From: Streptomyces sp. NBC_01232
GTDB taxonomy: Bacteria > Actinomycetota > Actinomycetes > Streptomycetales > Streptomycetaceae
Reading direction: 5' to 3'
Length of the DNA stretch: 64,000 nt
Assembly: GCF_035989885.1 (NCBI RefSeq)
Contig: NZ_CP108518.1
Coordinates: forward strand, 4,637,501-4,701,500
The notes under the pieces are model-generated. The model saw nothing but the letters and a program-made list of their open reading frames with translations. It was not told the DNA's origin and ran no database searches. Within the stretch, counting starts at the first letter, position 1. Each line of letters begins with the position of its first letter. Made by a program: the position numbers and the translations under genes. This document shows, piece after piece, positions 1 through 8,900 of this stretch.

Positions 1-129
1 GGCGTCACCCAGCCTGGTGACGCGTTCCTCCAACCCCTCGATCAGCTCATCTGCATCCTCCTGAAGCACGGCGATGCCCTCTTCTGCGTGCTCCGTGGGG
101 AAAGAGTGACGGGTGATGATCGAGACCAA
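1..129 (-). CDS. probable immunity protein, 3' part outside window
   Basis: The first 43 codons of a short acidic protein run off the window edge in frame. The sequence is rich in Glu and Asp and starts LVSIITRHSF. I chose the TTG at 127-129 because an AGGAGA ribosome site lies six bases upstream, inside the stop codon region of the preceding toxin gene (TAG at 140-142). A GTG at 132-134 is too close to that site and its frame stops after about 30 codons. Position right after a nuclease-type effector, small size and acidity are typical of a cognate immunity protein. I do not recognise the family, so the role is inferred from context only. Confidence 0.5.
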   Translation of the reverse strand, partial: MVSIITRHSFPTEHAEEGIAVLQEDADELIEGLEERVTRLGDA

Positions 130-139
130 CGCACTTCTC

Positions 140-3100
140 CTAAAAAATGTTGAAGTACTCAAGTTTGGCGCCAGCATACTTGCCGGTGTTTTCGACTGCC
201 TGGACCAGGACATACCGCAGCGTCCCGTTTTCGAGGGCCGTGGCGATCTCCTTGGCGTACTTGGCATCGCCACGCGAGGTAAGAGCACGGCCCTTCATGT
301 CGGCCACGACCGTACGGACATACTCGATGGTTCCCTGCTTCACCATCATGAGGTTGTCAGGGTCGCCGTGAACGGGGTGGGTGTTGCTCTGGCGCCATTC
401 CAGCCTTGCGTTGGGGGCCTTCGCCTCTACGATGACGAGGTTGCCGTCCTTGTCACGCCAGAGCTGGTCGAACTTCTTCGAGCCGTTGGGCGTCTCCGGC
501 AGCGGGGGGTCGTCGACTTCCTTGGCTCCCTCGAACTCCTTCTGCTGGAGCAGGTGCCGACGGGCAGCCTCCTCGCCGAGGGCCTCACCGATCTTGCTGT
601 TGTTGGCCGCACCTTCGCTGATCTTGTCGAAGTTCTTCTGCGCGTCGGCCAGTGCCTGGGTGGTCTCAGGCGTCACGGCGTCGTCGAATGCCGTCTGGGC
701 CTTGTTCAGTTCCATCCACGCGTAGCGCTTGGCCGCAACCTTGTCGAGGTGCGTCAGGTCGTCCGGTGCGACCGTGTCCCGGCCCCGTTCCAGGGGGGTC
801 AGGTGGAACCTCTCCGGGTCGGCATAGGGGATGTCGCTGTTGGCGATCCAGCTGCCGTCCGACTTCTGCGTGAGGATCGGAAGGAGCTGGCGGTCGACCA
901 GTTCGTTGGCATTGTTGCGGTATCCGGGGCCCCACTTGTCGTAGTGCTCGGCGCGCCAGACCGGGTCGTTGTTGACCCGCCACACGTGTTCGCGCGTGAT
1001 GGCAGCCCGTTCCGCGGACGTCCGCTCCTTCGGCGGGACTTCGCGCGCAGCTTCGTACTCCGCGCGGTTGGCGGCGCGGGTGGCATCGTCGAGGGGGGCC
1101 GGTCCCGGGGGCGGCGTGTGGCTGCCGCCCGTGCCGGGGGCGTCAGGGAGGTGGGTGCCGCCGGTACCCGGGGTGTCCGGGTGGGTGCCGCCCGTGCCGC
1201 CGGGGCCGTCGCCGTGGCTACCTGTGCCGCCGGGGCCGTCCGGGCGGGTGGCTCCGGAGCCCGGGGTGTCCGGGTGGGTGCCGCCCGTCGGGGACGGGGA
1301 GTCCGGGCGGGGGGTGCTGCCGGGGTTGTTGAGGTCGTTCCGTGGCATGTTGTCCGGGGCGTGGCCGCCCGGGGTGTTGTCCATGCCGCGCGGGCCGTGG
1401 GCGCCGTTGTCCATGGCGTGGACCGGGCCGGACAGGCCGGAGTCGAGCCGGATGCCGTTGTCGCCGCCGCGGGCGGCGACGCCGGCGAGTTCGTGTTCCG
1501 GGACCCTGACCGTGGAGGGGGAGTCGACCTTCGGTGCGTGGCTGCCCGGGACGTTGTCGGCGCCGTGGGCGGCGTTGTCGATGGTGTGGACGGGGCCGGA
1601 GATGTCGGAGGTGAGGTGGATGGGGTTGTCGCCGCCGCGGGCGGCGACGCCGGCGAGTTCGGGGACCCTGACGGTGGCGGGGGAGTCGGTCTTCGGGGCG
1701 TCGGTGCGCGGCAGGTCCGCGCCCGCGTTGGTGTCCGGTGAGGGCTCCTGGGTGGAGTTCTTGCCGCTCTGCTCGAGGGACCCGTCGGCCTTGTAGATGT
1801 TGCCTTCGATGTCCATGAACTTCGTGGTGCCGTCGGGCGTCGGCAGTTTGACCGTGTTCGGCGGGAACGTGGTGGTGTTCTCCGGGAGTTTGATGTTCCC
1901 GTCGGACAGCTTGATCGCCCCGTCCGGAACAGCGGTACCGGAGGGGAGGTGGATGACGCCGTCGGGGAGCATGACGGCGCCTTCGGGGAGGGAGATCGCG
2001 CCGTCCAGGTTGATGCTCGGCGTCTCGATCTTGCCCATGCCCTTCAGACCGGCCATCACATCACCGATCTTCGAGAAACCGGCGCCCGCGCCCTTGAAGA
2101 TGTACGTCATCGGGTCGATCGCCCGGCCGGCCTTGCCCGCGAACGACAGGGTCTTGGCGACCGCACCCGCCTTGCCCGCACCCGAGACCGCACCGCCCGC
2201 ACCACCGGTGAACACCGTGGTCACCACATTGAACGTGACCGCACCCGCCGCACGACCCGGGTTCGAACCCCACTGGTCCCACGCCAGGAGCGCCTTGCCC
2301 GTCTCCTTCATCGCGGTACGGGAGTCACGCAGCCACGAGGGCAGCTTGTCGTCCGGAGCCGCCATGAACAGCGGGCCCACACCCGGGATCATCGCGATGC
2401 CCAGACCGGTACCGAGCTTGGCAAGGCCCGTCCAGGACTGCTTGAACACATCCCAGCCCTGCAGGCCGACCAGACCGCCCAGACCCTTGAGGGTTCCCCA
2501 GATACCGTCGACGACGATGCCCTTGCCGAACTCCCAGGCATGCTCCCAGACCTGCCACCCGGGAATCGACTCCTCCACCGCATCACCCCACGGCAGGGAC
2601 TTCGCCTGCTTCAACGCCTCCGCGTCATACCCGTACATGTCCGCCGCGTTGGAGCCGTCGTTCACCCGCAACGGCTTCCCGTTGACCAGAGCGACGATCT
2701 TCGCGTGAGCGGCCCGTTCCACCGCGTGGAACTCCTCCCACACCTCCGCGACCTTGTTACGCCGCTCGAGGTTCTCGTCGATCAGATCGCCGTCCTCGGC
2801 CCACTTGTCCTCCTTCTCCGTCTTCTCCCGGAACGCCTGCGCCTCCGCCCGCAGACTCTCCAGCTTCTTGATGATCGGAGCCGCGTCACGCGAGTACGTC
2901 CCCAGCGCACCCGCGATCGTGCACATGTCAGAACTGAGCTTCAGACCCAGATCCTGGACCGGCTTCGTCGTCGCGAACAGCTGATCCGCCTCCGGCGCCT
3001 GATAGAACGCCTGCAACCCACCAAAACTGGTATGGACGTCCGAGGCCTTCGTCGAAACGGTGGCACCACCCGACGAGATCAGCTTCACCTTCTCGTCCAG

Positions 3101-3163
3101 CACCGCCAGATCACCCGTGAAAACCGGTATCTCAGCCGGATCGACCGGCGCGCCCCCGCTCAC
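140..3163 (-). CDS. type VII secretion-associated polymorphic toxin with C-terminal nuclease-type domain
   Basis: A 1007-residue modular effector. Residues 1-200 form a helical region like the LXG/WXG-type N-terminus of T7SS substrates, with a YQAPE (YxxxE) motif near residue 60. A glycine/alanine-rich hydrophobic stretch lies around 215-350. Residues 378-445 carry short repeats of the LPDGxI type, 494-605 a tandem duplication of about 56 residues, and 606-690 a Gly/Thr/Pro/Asp-rich linker. The C-terminus contains FDQLW (Asp about 899) followed by VIVEAK (Glu913, Lys915), the arrangement of a PD-(D/E)XK restriction-endonuclease-fold toxin. The GTG start overlaps the upstream stop as GTGA. Family-level function (DNA or RNA cleavage in a target cell) is inferred; secretion is not shown by the sequence. 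Confidence 0.8.
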   Translation of the reverse strand: MSGGAPVDPAEIPVFTGDLAVLDEKVKLISSGGATVSTKASDVHTSFGGLQAFYQAPEADQLFATTKPVQDLGLKLSSDMCTIAGALGTYSRDAAPIIKKLESLRAEAQAFREKTEKEDKWAEDGDLIDENLERRNKVAEVWEEFHAVERAAHAKIVALVNGKPLRVNDGSNAADMYGYDAEALKQAKSLPWGDAVEESIPGWQVWEHAWEFGKGIVVDGIWGTLKGLGGLVGLQGWDVFKQSWTGLAKLGTGLGIAMIPGVGPLFMAAPDDKLPSWLRDSRTAMKETGKALLAWDQWGSNPGRAAGAVTFNVVTTVFTGGAGGAVSGAGKAGAVAKTLSFAGKAGRAIDPMTYIFKGAGAGFSKIGDVMAGLKGMGKIETPSINLDGAISLPEGAVMLPDGVIHLPSGTAVPDGAIKLSDGNIKLPENTTTFPPNTVKLPTPDGTTKFMDIEGNIYKADGSLEQSGKNSTQEPSPDTNAGADLPRTDAPKTDSPATVRVPELAGVAARGGDNPIHLTSDISGPVHTIDNAAHGADNVPGSHAPKVDSPSTVRVPEHELAGVAARGGDNGIRLDSGLSGPVHAMDNGAHGPRGMDNTPGGHAPDNMPRNDLNNPGSTPRPDSPSPTGGTHPDTPGSGATRPDGPGGTGSHGDGPGGTGGTHPDTPGTGGTHLPDAPGTGGSHTPPPGPAPLDDATRAANRAEYEAAREVPPKERTSAERAAITREHVWRVNNDPVWRAEHYDKWGPGYRNNANELVDRQLLPILTQKSDGSWIANSDIPYADPERFHLTPLERGRDTVAPDDLTHLDKVAAKRYAWMELNKAQTAFDDAVTPETTQALADAQKNFDKISEGAANNSKIGEALGEEAARRHLLQQKEFEGAKEVDDPPLPETPNGSKKFDQLWRDKDGNLVIVEAKAPNARLEWRQSNTHPVHGDPDNLMMVKQGTIEYVRTVVADMKGRALTSRGDAKYAKEIATALENGTLRYVLVQAVENTGKYAGAKLEYFNIF

Positions 3164-3609
3164 TTCTTCTCCCCCGTCTTCTCACGCAGCAGGTCCAGAT
3201 TCACCGACCGCGCAGCGTCCTGCGCCTCCTTGGCCTGGTCCAGATCACCCTGCAGGTACTCGTTCGTCGCCAGCACCGCACCACGGATACACGCCTCGAT
3301 CCGCTCCGCCATCGACTTGAACTCGGGCTTCCGCGCCGTCAGATACTCACCCAGCGCAGCCGCCACCGGCCCCATCGCCTTCTGCGGCGCCACAAAAGCC
3401 GAACCCGGAGCCGGCCCCGCACCCGGAGCCAGCGGACCCTGCGGAGTCATCCCCGACTGCGAACCCGGAACAGCCGTCCCCGCCGCCTGAGCCGCCTCCG
3501 ACATCGCCGTCAGCAACGTGTTCAACGCCGTCTCCAGCTCACCGGCATTCCCACCGACCGTCTTCAAGTGGCCCTGCACACCCTGCGGCTTGATATCCCA
3601 CGACGTCAC
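3160..3609 (-). CDS. DUF6507-like small helical protein, effector partner
   Basis: 149 residues starting MTSWDIKPQGVQG, which resembles the DUF6507 proteins found beside Streptomyces type VII effectors (family name from memory). The body is helical and Ala/Gly-rich with a Pro/Gly/Ala loop around residues 45-80, which suggests two helices joined by a flexible segment, as in ESX partner proteins. There is no WXG motif. The stop overlaps the start of the toxin gene by four bases (GTGA), so the two are translationally coupled and are likely to act as a pair, for example as co-secreted chaperone and effector. The start is GTG at 3607-3609. Confidence 0.65.
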   Translation of the reverse strand: MTSWDIKPQGVQGHLKTVGGNAGELETALNTLLTAMSEAAQAAGTAVPGSQSGMTPQGPLAPGAGPAPGSAFVAPQKAMGPVAAALGEYLTARKPEFKSMAERIEACIRGAVLATNEYLQGDLDQAKEAQDAARSVNLDLLREKTGEKK

Positions 3610-3690
3610 CGACGACCCACCCCCGTGTTACCCCTACAGTCCTACGACCCGCTGACCTGCCGACCCACCGACCGGCTGAAACGATCCTGC

Positions 3691-4002
3691 TCAGCCGATG
3701 TTGTTGACCGCGGTCCGCGCCCGCTGCAACGTCTGCTGCGCCGTCGCGTCATTCTTCGCCAGCGTCGTGTTCAACAGCTGGATGATGTTCTTGACCTCCT
3801 GCGAAGCGTTCTTCCACCGCAGCTCCTTGGCGTGGTAGTCATCCGCCACACCCTCCGCCGTGAAGTCCGACATCGCAGCCGCCACCTGCGCCTCACGCGC
3901 CGCGATCACCGTGTCCAGCTGACCGATCACCGCCTTGATACCGCCCTGCACCTCCGTCGAGGCACCCACGTCATACGCACGACGATCCGTCCCACCCGAC
4001 AT
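3691..4002 (-). CDS. ESAT-6-like small protein ('pore-forming ESAT-6 family' type)
   Basis: A 103-residue protein beginning MSGGTDRRAYD, predicted to be almost wholly helical. It carries the conserved core of the group usually labelled 'pore-forming ESAT-6 family protein' in Streptomyces, and includes an internal YHAKE (YxxxE) motif. WXG itself is absent. I chose ATG at 4002; a GTG three bases upstream (second residue Met) is equally served by the GGGGAG site. It lies between the other ESX-like gene (76 bp upstream) and the DUF6507-like gene (81 bp downstream). Likely a T7SS substrate or partner of the effector. The pore-forming label is a family name, not something visible here. Confidence 0.65.
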   Translation of the reverse strand: MSGGTDRRAYDVGASTEVQGGIKAVIGQLDTVIAAREAQVAAAMSDFTAEGVADDYHAKELRWKNASQEVKNIIQLLNTTLAKNDATAQQTLQRARTAVNNIG

Positions 4003-4077
4003 CACAACCACACTCCCCGTGAAGAAGACAACAATCCAGACAAACCGGAAGGTCCGGAAGGCCCGGAACCTGCGGGC

Positions 4078-4410
4078 TCAGCGGCCCCGGAAACGCGCCG
4101 CGTCGAAGTTCGCCGCACCCTGCTGCTGACGGGCGTTCTCACCCTGCTCCTGATCACCCGAACCGAACGCCTGCTCCATGCCCGACTGACCACCCAGGAT
4201 CGCCGCCAGCGAAGCGTTCAGCTCCTTCGCAATGGCATCCGCACGCAGCTTGAACGAGTCGAACGCCACCTTGCCCTGCCCCTGGAACTTGCCCTCCAGC
4301 GGCTGCGCCGCAGCCACCAGCTGCTTGACCAGCGACCCCAGATCCGTATTCGAATTCCGCGACCCCGACATCAGGTTCGTCAGAACCTGCGTCCCCATGT
4401 CGAACTTCAT
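4078..4410 (-). CDS. WXG100-like ESX protein lacking the WXG motif
   Basis: 110 residues starting MKFDMGTQVL. Two helices are separated at LEGKFQGQG, where the Trp-x-Gly turn of WXG100 proteins would sit; here Phe-Gln-Gly replaces it. The C-terminal tail is Gln/Gly-rich (QEQGENARQQQG). The ATG at 4410 has a GGGGGAG ribosome site just upstream. It is the first gene after an AT-rich gap with a promoter-like signal, so it probably heads the effector sub-operon (this gene, the ESAT-6-like gene, DUF6507-like, toxin, immunity). Confidence 0.65.
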   Translation of the reverse strand: MKFDMGTQVLTNLMSGSRNSNTDLGSLVKQLVAAAQPLEGKFQGQGKVAFDSFKLRADAIAKELNASLAAILGGQSGMEQAFGSGDQEQGENARQQQGAANFDAARFRGR

Positions 4411-4450
4411 CCCACTCCCCCGCACACTCGATCGATCGTCAGTATGTTCA

Positions 4451-4478
4451 TTTTTATCAACTTACATCGCTCCTGCAA
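4451..4478 (-). promoter_or_regulatory. candidate promoter for the ESX/effector genes
   Basis: On the minus strand TTGCAG (4473-4478), a 16-base spacer and TAAAAA (4451-4456) sit 40 bases before the ATG at 4410. The 4426-4528 gap is strikingly AT-rich for this genome. This would let the small ESX proteins and toxin be expressed apart from the secretion machinery upstream. Spacer and -10 match are approximate. Confidence 0.4.
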
Positions 4479-4528
4479 CCTGCAACGGCCCGGTTGTGAC
4501 TGGTCTATGACAAACCGCCAGACAACCT

Positions 4529-5947
4529 TCACACGCCCTTGAGGTGGCTCACGAGCCGCTCGAAGTCCGCCCAGCCAGACAGGTCCGACGGATCCCCCGG
4601 CAGCGGGTAGTAGTACGCCGGGCGGGTCTTCGGCCCCAGCCGCACCGGCTGTTGGGCGAGCGGCGTCCGCCGGGCCCGGTCGTCCGGCATGCCCCGGACC
4701 TCTTCCGAGCCCAGGACGAAGGCCAGCGGCACGCCCGGCCCCTCGAAGCGCGGCGGTACCAGCAGATCGCGGCGCGCTTTGCGGAGCTGTACGAGCATCG
4801 ACTGGAGGTGGTGGCGGGTGGCGAGTGCCTCCGCCGTACGGGGCAGGGCGTCCAGCGGCGGTTCCTCGTCGGCGCCGTAGCCGAGCGCCAGCGTCACGGT
4901 CTCCTCCACGCCCGCCTTCGTACGGCTGACCCGCACCGTGGCGAGGCCGGGCCGCTCCGGGCTGCCCACGACCACGAACCAGGTCGGCTCGGGGGCCCGC
5001 GCGAACGCCACGTCCGTCAGCCGGCCCGGCGACCAGGGCAGGTTCGCCGGTTCGGCCGTGCCCCAGCCCGCCGGGGGCCGGCCGGTCAGCTCGCGCCACA
5101 CCGTCTCCAGGGCTCCGCCCAGCACCAGCCGGTCGTCCGCGGGGTGGATGGTGCGGAAGGTGATGGCCAGCTGCCGCTCGGGGGTCTCGGTGACCTCCTT
5201 GTACGCGGCGGCCACCGGGGTCTGCGGGTCCTCCTCGGTGGCGGCCTCGGACACCACGGTGGCGAACATGCCCTCCTGCCAGCGCAGCACCGCACCCGAG
5301 AGCCCGTCGTAGTAGCCCTCCCGTTCGTCCTGCACGACCCACCGCGAGGGCCACTCCGGCATGTTCGCCAGGACCGCCGGGGACAGCACGGTCCCGGGCG
5401 GGGTGACGACCTGCAGGCCCCGCTCGGCCGCCGCGGCGGCCCGGAAGGCGTCGGAGAGCCAGGCCGTCATGGCGACGACGGGGCGGTCCATGATGACCAC
5501 GGCGACGTGGGGGGTCAGCACGTCGACGGCGGGCTGCGCGGCGGCCGGCGTGGGCGCGACGCCGACCCCGTCGGTCTTCACCACGCTCACCGACCGCGTC
5601 GCCTCCGGCGGCCAGGCCGTCCCCCCGGCCAGGGAGGCGAGGCGGGCGGCGAAGGTCCCGGCCAGGCGCACGGCGTCGGGGACACCGGTGGTGGCGCGGG
5701 CCTCCGTCCACCAGTACGGAACGCGCGGCGGGGTGGCCCCGAGCAGCCGCTCGGCCTCGCCCTCGACCTGCACCAGCATCGGCGCCTCGATCGAGACCAG
5801 CGGCCGTCCCTGCTCGTCGCAGAGCTGGATGACCGCTCCCTCGCCCGTCGCGTTCACCAGCTTGTCCGGGCCTCCGGAGAGGAGACCGGCGAGCACCGCC
5901 CACGGCTCGGGCATCCGTTGGGTGAGGGCTATGACGTCCTTGGTCAT
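4529..5947 (-). CDS. DUF6177-type T7SS-locus protein
   Basis: 472 residues starting MTKDVIAL, matching the general look of the DUF6177 family that accompanies eccC in Streptomyces ESX loci (name from memory). No membrane segment or catalytic motif stands out. The C-terminal third has long hydrophilic stretches ending GWADFERLVSHLKGV. It begins 45 bp after eccC and probably belongs to the same transcript. By position it may be a cytosolic adaptor or substrate-handling factor for EccC, but nothing in the sequence proves this. Confidence 0.65.
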   Translation of the reverse strand: MTKDVIALTQRMPEPWAVLAGLLSGGPDKLVNATGEGAVIQLCDEQGRPLVSIEAPMLVQVEGEAERLLGATPPRVPYWWTEARATTGVPDAVRLAGTFAARLASLAGGTAWPPEATRSVSVVKTDGVGVAPTPAAAQPAVDVLTPHVAVVIMDRPVVAMTAWLSDAFRAAAAAERGLQVVTPPGTVLSPAVLANMPEWPSRWVVQDEREGYYDGLSGAVLRWQEGMFATVVSEAATEEDPQTPVAAAYKEVTETPERQLAITFRTIHPADDRLVLGGALETVWRELTGRPPAGWGTAEPANLPWSPGRLTDVAFARAPEPTWFVVVGSPERPGLATVRVSRTKAGVEETVTLALGYGADEEPPLDALPRTAEALATRHHLQSMLVQLRKARRDLLVPPRFEGPGVPLAFVLGSEEVRGMPDDRARRTPLAQQPVRLGPKTRPAYYYPLPGDPSDLSGWADFERLVSHLKGV

Positions 5948-5992
5948 GTGGTCGTGGGGTCCTTCGCAGGTCGTCGGTTCGGCAGGCGCGCG

Positions 5993-8900
5993 TTATTCGG
6001 GCGTGTACACGGTCTGGATCAGGCGGTTGGACTGGCCCCTGCGGACGAGCACCCCGCGCCCGGCCGGCTGCTGGGAGGCGTACACCCCCGGGAAGAGCTG
6101 TCCCTCGCTCCGGTCGCCCGCCATGACGATCGCCGAGGCCCCCGATTCGCGCAGGCCCTGCACCAGCGGCTCGTACATGCCGCGCGAGGCGCCCGCGACG
6201 CGGCGCGTCAGGACGAAGTGCAGGCCGATGTCCATCGCGGCCGGGATGTACGGAACGAACGGGGCGAGCGGTGACTGCCCCGCGGTGGTGAGCACGTCGT
6301 AGTCGTCGACGAGGACCACGATTCGCGGTCCGCCGCCCCAGCTGCCGGGCTCCAGGTCCTCCAGCGGGGCGCTGTCGTCGGGCAGCCGCCGCTCCAGCTC
6401 CGCGGCGATGCCAGCAGCCAGCCCGGCGCACATCTTGGAGTTGTAGGCGTAGCCGCCGTTGAACTCCTCCGGGACCACACCGCGCAGGCTGCGCCGGGGG
6501 TCCATGATCGCGAAGACCAGTTCGTCCTGGCCGTATCGCTCGATGAGGCCGCCGGCGATCGTCTTCAGCAGGTTGGTCTTGCCGCACTCGCTGTCGCCCA
6601 TGACCAGCAGGTGCTGGTCGTGGTGGAACAGGTCGAGGAGTACGGGCGCCAGTGCGGTCTGGTCGAGACCGATCGGCACCCGCTGGGGCTCGCCGACCGG
6701 ACCCGGCAGCAGGTGCGGTTCCAGCAGGTGCGGCAGCACCCGGACCGGCTGGGCCGCCTCGCCGCTCCAGGTGGCGCGGATCGTACGGGCCGTGCGCTCC
6801 AGCACCGACCCCAGCTCGGAGGTGTCGCGGAGGCCGTCCGTGCGGGGCAGTGCCACCTGTGCGAAGAGCTTGCCGTCGGTGAGGACGCGGCCCGGCTCGT
6901 CGGGCGACAGGGTCTCGGCGAGCTTGCGCTCGATGCTGGACTCGCTGGGGTCGTTGAGGCGCAGCTCGACGCGCGTGCCGAAGTTCGACTGGGTGGCGAT
7001 GCGGACGTCGTTCCAGCGGAGCATGCCCGCGACGACGTGGATGCCGTAGCCGCCACCGCGCTTGAGGATGTCGACGATGGCGTCGTCGAGCTCCTCGAAG
7101 TCGTCGCGCAGCGCGCCGAAGCCGTCGATGACCAGGACGATCTCGGCGGAGGCCAGCCGGGGCAGCCGGCCGGCCGCGTGCAGGCTGCGCAGCTGCTCGA
7201 CGGAGTCGATGCCGTGCTCGCGGAAGAGGTCCTCGCGCAGGGCGAGCATGGTGCGTACCTCTTCGACGGTACGGGCGGCGCGCTCGCGGTCGGCGCGTCC
7301 GGCGATCCCGCCCACGTGCGGCAGACCCGACAGCGCCTGGAGGCCGCCGCCGACCAGGTCGAGGCCGTAGACGCCGACCTCCTGCGGGGTGTGGGTCAGC
7401 GCGAGCGAAAGGACCAGGGTGCGCAGCAGGGTGGTCTTGCCGGACTGCGGGCCGCCGATGACGGCGGCGTGGCCGCCCGCGACGGTGAGGTCGAGGAACC
7501 ACTCGCCCTGCCACTGCTTCGTCGGGTCGTCGAGCAGGCCGAGCGGCACCATGAGGCGTCCGCGGCGCTTGGAGAGCTGCATTCCGCGCGTGCCCACGTC
7601 GAGGGGGCCGGCGACCGTGTCCAGGGCGATCGCGTCGGGCAGCGGGGGCAGCCAGATCCGGCGTACCGGGGCGGCGGCGTGCTGCAGCTGATCGACGATG
7701 ACGCCCATCTCGGTCGGGCCGGTCTCGCGGCGCCGCGCGGAGGGTTCCTGGCCGCCGGTGCTCTCCGGCTTGGAGAGGGTGTTGAAGGCCTCGTACTCCA
7801 GGGCGAGCGGGCCGCTGTCCTCGTCCTCGGCGCGCTGTACGGGTCCCCGGTAGGCGCCGGAGACGTAGCTCGCCTTGAACCGTTCGTAGTGGCTGGTGTC
7901 GACCTTGAGGTAGCCGAAGCCGGGCAGCGGCGGCAGGTGGAAGGCGTCGGTGGTGTCCAGGACCGTACGGGATTCGTCGGCGGAGAAGGTGCGCAGGCCC
8001 AGCCGGTACGAGAGGTAGGTGTCCAGGCCCTTGAGCTTGCCGCCCTCGATGCGCTGGCTGGAGAGCAGCAGGTGCACGCCGATGGAGCGGCCGATGCGGC
8101 CGATGGACAGGAAGAGGTCGATGAAGTCGGGCTTCGCGGTGAGGAGCTCGCCGAACTCGTCGATGACGACGAACAGGTGGGGGAGCGGGTCCAGGTCGGG
8201 CCGCCGTTCGGCGCGCAGCGCGGCGTAGTCGCCGATGTCCGCGACGTTGCCCGCGTCCTTGAGGACCTGCTGGCGGCGCTTGACCTCGCCGGCGAGCGAG
8301 GCGTGGACGCGCTCGACGAGACCGGCCTGGTTCTCCAGGTTGGTGATGACGCCGGCGACGTGCGGCAGGTCGGCGAAGGGCGCGAAGGTGGCGCCGCCCT
8401 TGTAGTCGACCAGGACCAGGGAGAGGTCCTCCGGCGGGTGCGTCGCCACCAGGGCGAGGACGAGGGTGCGCAGCAGTTCGGACTTGCCGGAACCGGTGGC
8501 GCCGACGCACAGGCCGTGCGGGCCCATGCCCAGCTCGGAGGACTCCTTGAGGTCCAGCAGCACGGGCTCGCGGGAGTCGCTGATGCCGATGGGGACGCGC
8601 AGGAACGCGCGCTCGGCCCGCGGGGCCCACAGGCTCGGCAGGTCGAGGCGGGCCACGTCGTCGATGCCGAGCAGGTCGGCGAAGTCGACGGGGCCGGACA
8701 GGGGGGCGTCGATGAGGGATTCGGCGGACAGCCGCAGCGGGGCGAGCATCCGGGCCAGGCCCTCGGCGAAGGGGATGCCGACCTCGTCCACGGTGCCGTG
8801 GGCGCTGATGGGCTCGTCCTGGCGGAGGTCCTCGATGAGCACCCGGTCGCCGTCGACGGTGATCCGTACGCCGACGTGCCCGGGTTCCTGGACCCGCTGC

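Noticed and set aside
1340..1700. CRISPR-like repeats in the toxin region
   Set aside because: The repeats are in-frame coding duplications 168 bp apart with protein-level conservation and no spacer pattern.
113..1741. Long plus-strand frame opposite the toxin gene
   Set aside because: Translation is low-complexity Gly/Val/Arg/Ala caused by the toxin linker repeats; the minus-strand reading gives a coherent effector.
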